The notes under the pieces are model-generated. The model saw nothing but the letters and a program-made list of their open reading frames with translations. It did no database searches and was not told the DNA's origin. Made by a program: the position numbers and the translations under genes. From Massilia agilis (lineage in GTDB: Bacteria > Pseudomonadota > Gammaproteobacteria > Burkholderiales > Burkholderiaceae_D), in assembly GCF_024756255.1 (NCBI RefSeq), contig NZ_JANUHB010000002.1, positions 1,364,001-1,428,000 of the forward strand: a stretch of DNA of 64,000 bases, in the 5' to 3' direction. Shown here one piece after another: positions 61,001-64,000 of this stretch. Within the stretch, counting starts at the first letter, position 1; each line of letters opens with the position of its first letter.

Positions 61001-63793
61001 GGCGACCTGTGCGCCCGGCACCGGGCGTCCGGCCACGTCGAGCACGGCCACCTGGAAGCGCAGCGCGTCGCGCGAGAGCATCCAGCCATCCGGCTTGATG
61101 CCCACCACATAGCGCGACGGCCACAGCGGCACGCGGGTTGATACCGTCTGGGTCACGCCGTTGGCGTCCTGGTAGGACAGTTCGGCCAGCAGCGCCTTGG
61201 GCTCGTCGCTGCGCGCGAGCCGGTCCACCACGACGTGCGCGCCGCCCGCTCGATCGAGCACCAGTGGCCGCGTTTGCGCGGCGCCCCTGCCCGCCCCTTC
61301 CTGTTCCTCGCCGCTCCACTCGCCTTCGTCATCGTCGAAGGAAGCGCCCTGCTTGACCATGCCCTCCTTGACGTCACCGGCGGCAAACCGGAAGTCTCCG
61401 TAGTCATCGAAACTCACGTTGCGGTCCTCGACCACGGTGCGCAGCGTGGCGGGCGCGCCGCCGGCCGGGCCGCCGGCCAGGTAGCTGACCTGGGCGTTCA
61501 GCTCAACGCGCTCGGCCGCCACCGCAGGCTCCTTCGGCCCCTCCAGCACGGCGCGCATGGTCGGCACGCGGAACTGCTCCACACGGAAACTGCCCGATGA
61601 CTGGCCCGCGATCATCACCTCGTACACGCCCAGTTTGGCCTCGGCCGGGATCTTCCACTCGCCCTGGGCATTGCCGTTTGCGTCCCACACGATTGGCAGC
61701 GTCACCTTGGTGTCGCTGCCCTGGTGCACCAGCATCACCTGGCGCGGCAGCGCGCTCGGCTCGGCTATCTGCTGGCCGGTGCGCCAGTCGGTGCGCGGGC
61801 GCGGCGGCGCGTCGCCGGCCCCGACCAGCGCAAAGCCCTCGCCGGTGCGGCGGCGCAGGAAGTGCTTCATGTGCAGCGTTTCGCCGGCACGCAGCAGCGA
61901 GCGGTCGAACACGGTGGCGATGCTGCGCGAGTCGTCCAGCAAGTCGCCCTCGGGCAGGTGGAAGCGCCAGGTTTCGATCCCGCGGTTCCAGTCCGACAGC
62001 GTGAAGGTGAAATCGTCGCCCTTGCGCGCGCTGACGAAATACGCGCGGTTGCCCTTGCAGGCCGACTCCGGCAGCTCGGCGCCGATGCGCGCCAGGCCCT
62101 GCGCGTCGGTCGTGCCGCTCCACAGCAGCTTGGCGGCGCAGTCGCGCACCTCGACCTGCGCACCCGCCACCGGCAGGCCCTTGTCGAGCGAGGTCACCCA
62201 CACCAGCGACGACTGCGCGCCGTGCTTGAAGTGGGCGGCCAGGTTGGTGACCAGCGCGGCGCTGTGCACATAGGCAGTCTTGCCGTGGGCGTTGAGGGCC
62301 GCGCCCAGCCGCGGGCTGGCCAGTTCGACCACGTAGAAGCCGGGCCGGCGCAGCGGGATACCGATCACCTCGAATGCGCGGCGGCCATTGGGCTTGGGCA
62401 GCGTGAACTTGCGCGCCCCGGGCTCGTCCGCCAGCAGCGATCGCTCCAGTTCGTCCGCGTACTGGAAGCCGAAGCTCCAGTCGTCGCTGCGCCCACCCGC
62501 GAGTTTCTTCAGCCAGCCGATGACCTCGTTTTCCTGCCCCGCGCCCATGCGCACGCTGGCGCCGCCGCCCTGCAGCCGGCCGGCCAGCGCCGGTTCGACA
62601 TTGCGCACGGTGACCGGCAGCATGCGGTCGCCACGCGCTTCGACGATGCCGAACGGCGCGGCAAACTTGACCAGCGGCGGCTGCTCGTCGATCCGCACCG
62701 GCATCGGAAAGCGCGTCTGGTTGACCAGCGCGCGGCCGGCGTCGTCCTTCAGGCCGGCGGGCAGGTGCAGGGACAGGTTGGCGCTGGCCGGGAACGGGCC
62801 GGGAAAATCGACCGCGCTCACGAATTGCGCCTTGGCGTCCTCGGCGCCGATGCGCGCGCGATAGCGTGTGCCGCCAGGCCCCTGCAGGTAGGCGCCGGCG
62901 GCGTCGGACGCGCGCACCGGCGCCGAGAACGCCAGCCGCACCGGCAGGAAGGGAATGCAGCCGCCCTTGGCGCGCACCCGGTCGCAGCTGACCCTGGCGC
63001 TGAAATCCGGGCGGGTGCGAAAGGCCAGCTTTTGCTCGCTGTCGGTGGCGATCCCGTTGGCGGCGCGGATGCCCGGGCCCCAGACCAGCGCCACCTCCTT
63101 GTCCGCCGGCAGCGCCCGCTGGCATTGCAACACCACCACCGGCAACTGCTCGGCCCGGTGCGAGCGCAAGGGCGTACGGGCGCGCCACACCACGCCCCGG
63201 GCCTGGAAATAGATGGTCAGGTAGCGGTCCACGAAGTCGCGCCGCAGCGCGAGGAAACGCTCGCGCTCTGCGCCGCCCAGCACGCGCACCCCGATCCGTT
63301 CGTTGATGCCGTCGGCGCGGCACCAGGCATGTTGCTCGATGCTGTCCTGCGCCGGCGCCGCATCGAGCGCGAGCACGAACACCTGGCGCTCGTCAATGCC
63401 GAAGGCGCCTTCGCGCGGCAGGCTTTGCACGATGGCCGGTCCGCCGGTATTCAGCGAAAAGACCTGCTCGCCGGCAAGCGCCTGGCCCGCCAGGTCGCGC
63501 AGCCCCTCGCGCAGGCGAAAGCGGCACGCCACGGCGCCCGGCAGGTCGCGCTCGAAGTCGTAGCTCCAGGTGCTGCCGTCGATCCAGCGTCCGTGTCCCT
63601 GCTCCGGGCACTCGGCCACGAACGGATCGGGTGCGCCCAGCGCGCCGAACGGCACCATCTGGCTGGTGAAGCGGGCGGTCACCTGGCGCACCTGCTTGAC
63701 CTGTCCCTGCGGGCTGAAGGACGCGACCGCGGGCTCGGCCAGTGCGGCCCGGCACAGGAACATCAGGCATAACGCTTGCAGCAGCCTACGCAT
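58076..63793 (-). CDS. Bacterial alpha-2-macroglobulin with intact thioester motif
   Basis: This 1905-residue protein is longer than E. coli YfhM (~1650). It starts at ATG 63793 with gaggagaaag upstream. The signal peptide RRLLQALCLMFLCRAALA has no clear lipobox, unlike YfhM, so a soluble periplasmic form is likely. Macroglobulin (MG) repeats fill the first two thirds. The thioester CLEQ is at residues 1453-1456 in AAYPYTCLEQRASQAVAL, followed by a terpenoid-cyclase-like domain and a receptor-binding-like end. It should trap proteases that enter the periplasm, protecting the wall together with PbpC. It is the first gene of a two-gene operon. Confidence 0.93.
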   Translation of the reverse strand: MRRLLQALCLMFLCRAALAEPAVASFSPQGQVKQVRQVTARFTSQMVPFGALGAPDPFVAECPEQGHGRWIDGSTWSYDFERDLPGAVACRFRLREGLRDLAGQALAGEQVFSLNTGGPAIVQSLPREGAFGIDERQVFVLALDAAPAQDSIEQHAWCRADGINERIGVRVLGGAERERFLALRRDFVDRYLTIYFQARGVVWRARTPLRSHRAEQLPVVVLQCQRALPADKEVALVWGPGIRAANGIATDSEQKLAFRTRPDFSARVSCDRVRAKGGCIPFLPVRLAFSAPVRASDAAGAYLQGPGGTRYRARIGAEDAKAQFVSAVDFPGPFPASANLSLHLPAGLKDDAGRALVNQTRFPMPVRIDEQPPLVKFAAPFGIVEARGDRMLPVTVRNVEPALAGRLQGGGASVRMGAGQENEVIGWLKKLAGGRSDDWSFGFQYADELERSLLADEPGARKFTLPKPNGRRAFEVIGIPLRRPGFYVVELASPRLGAALNAHGKTAYVHSAALVTNLAAHFKHGAQSSLVWVTSLDKGLPVAGAQVEVRDCAAKLLWSGTTDAQGLARIGAELPESACKGNRAYFVSARKGDDFTFTLSDWNRGIETWRFHLPEGDLLDDSRSIATVFDRSLLRAGETLHMKHFLRRRTGEGFALVGAGDAPPRPRTDWRTGQQIAEPSALPRQVMLVHQGSDTKVTLPIVWDANGNAQGEWKIPAEAKLGVYEVMIAGQSSGSFRVEQFRVPTMRAVLEGPKEPAVAAERVELNAQVSYLAGGPAGGAPATLRTVVEDRNVSFDDYGDFRFAAGDVKEGMVKQGASFDDDEGEWSGEEQEGAGRGAAQTRPLVLDRAGGAHVVVDRLARSDEPKALLAELSYQDANGVTQTVSTRVPLWPSRYVVGIKPDGWMLSRDALRFQVAVLDVAGRPVPGAQVAVDFFKRATYSHRRRLVGGFYAYENAAEIKRLGPACEGATDSHGLLLCQVKAPDEGNLILRARTQDEAGRASVTSHEVWVAGRENTWFQVTDNDRTDLLPEKNRYEPGAEARFQVRSPFREATALVTVEREGVLDTYVRHVSGRDPVVAIPIKGSYAPNVFVSVMLVRGRVASVPPTALVDLGKPAYKLGIAPVRVGWAAHELTVRVEADKPVYKVRERASVRVKVARADGGALPAGAEVALAAVDEGLLELMPNDSWNLLETMMAQRGLQVRTATAQMQVVGKRHFGRKAVAHGGGGGRGQARELFETLLLWRGKVALDADGSAQVEVPLNDSLTSFRIVAIASAGAGLFGTGHTVVRSTQDLMLLSGLPNLVREGDRLRAGFTVRNTSAAPMSVRLQAKVAADRASAQALPPQDVQLAPGQAQEIGWDYAVPQAAALQWEVQASAPGAQDRLRIAQTVQAAVPVRTLQATLVRLDGPATIKVARPAGALPGHGGVQTTFSPRLAGAMPGVRDFMAAYPYTCLEQRASQAVALRDAARWKEVVASLPALLDADGLAKFFAPMEYGSDSLTAYLLALSDEAGYAIPAEVAQRMQEGLRGFVQGRVVRGSGLATGELAVRKLAALEALSRHGGVQPDMLESFDLQPNLWPTSAVIDWYLVLRRTGRIANRDALMAQAENILRARLNLQGTTMGFSTERNDDWWWLMASPDLNANRLLLAMLDNPRWQADMGRLARGTLGRQRRGHWQTTLANAWGVLAMEKFSNRFEAEPVTGTSSATLAGGWSSPAKWSGAVPARVLQAWPERDGELTLRHDGKGKPWATVQSLAAVPLAAPLSTGYRITRTITPVEQQAKGAWKRGDVYRVHLDIDAQSDMTWVVVDDPVPASATILGSGLARDSQIAASGERQRGWVLPAFVERRADAYRAYFEFVPKGKWSVEYTVRLNNEGRFNLPPTRVEAMYSPEMFGELPNAAVTVGR

Positions 63794-63832
63794 TGCTTTC
63801 TCCTCGTAACGGCACGGGGCCGGCGTCGGATG

Positions 63833-63861
63833 AGTGTTGCAAAACTGACTACACCTGTCAA
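63833..63861 (-). promoter_or_regulatory. Weak candidate promoter of the macroglobulin-pbpC operon
   Basis: TTGACA (63861-63856, perfect -35) is followed at 17 nt by AACACT (63838-63833, 3/6 of -10). It lies about 40 nt upstream of the start codon. Nothing else is seen between here and the window end (63862-64000). Confidence 0.4.
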
Positions 63862-64000
63862 CAAGATTGCTCCTCGCGCACGCGGCGATTTCGCGACAGC
63901 GGCACACCCGCATTGCCGACGCCGGCACCAGCGTTCCGCGACCGGTTGCGACAAGCCCACAGCGCAGCCTGCTCCCCCGGTCACGCTTGAGAGATATCAG

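Overview
This 64-kb window is high-GC DNA. Gene content and order (rimP-nusA-infB-rbfA-truB, scpB-rluB, many TonB-dependent receptors, DUF6160-type proteins) suggest a betaproteobacterium of the Massilia/Telluria/Duganella group (Oxalobacteraceae). The taxon is inferred from gene content only; no rRNA or tRNA gene was found here.

Region 1 (1-15800, almost all + strand) is a flagellar locus. It runs fliK-type end, fliL-like, sigma-28, motA, motB, flgM, flgN, a stand-alone FlgJ-type muramidase, flgA (reverse strand), flgBCDEFGHIJKL and a LafW-like gene. Sigma factor and stator genes in this string (lafE-F-S-T-U in Flag-2 nomenclature), together with a LafW-like gene after flgL, fit a secondary (lateral, Flag-2 type) flagellum better than a polar one. 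FlgJ is split into two genes.

Region 2 (15800-25400, mostly - strand) resembles the poorly understood Fil 'putative pilus' cluster of Acinetobacter. It holds five secreted proteins sharing an ELxxVxGxDG-like motif (one fused to an MshEN/GspE-N-like domain), a C39 peptidase, two outer-membrane beta-barrels (one FadL-type) and a DUF2059 protein. Two AraC-type regulators lie inside it on the opposite strand.

Region 3 (25.6-43 kb) is mainly housekeeping: typA, a vWA lipoprotein, an S41 peptidase, truB-rbfA-infB-nusA-rimP, rluB-scpB, glk, a DedA-rhodanese fusion and a hemerythrin gene. The rimP operon has a TATAAT promoter followed by an intrinsic terminator inside its leader. The hemerythrin gene has a textbook NsrR-type 11-1-11 palindrome upstream.

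Region 4 (43-54.6 kb) holds a YejBEF-type peptide ABC transporter, two tandem TonB-dependent receptors with near-identical signal peptides, and an aspartyl/asparaginyl beta-hydroxylase.

Region 5 (54.6-64 kb) holds a DAHP synthase, a penicillin-binding protein 1C and a thioester alpha-2-macroglobulin in a coupled pair. Between pbpC and the DAHP synthase gene is a complete apparent transcription attenuator: a strong promoter, a 21-codon leader peptide packed with Phe and Tyr codons, mutually exclusive stems and a terminator with a T-run. The leader is too short for ordinary gene callers and is the most striking hidden element of the window.
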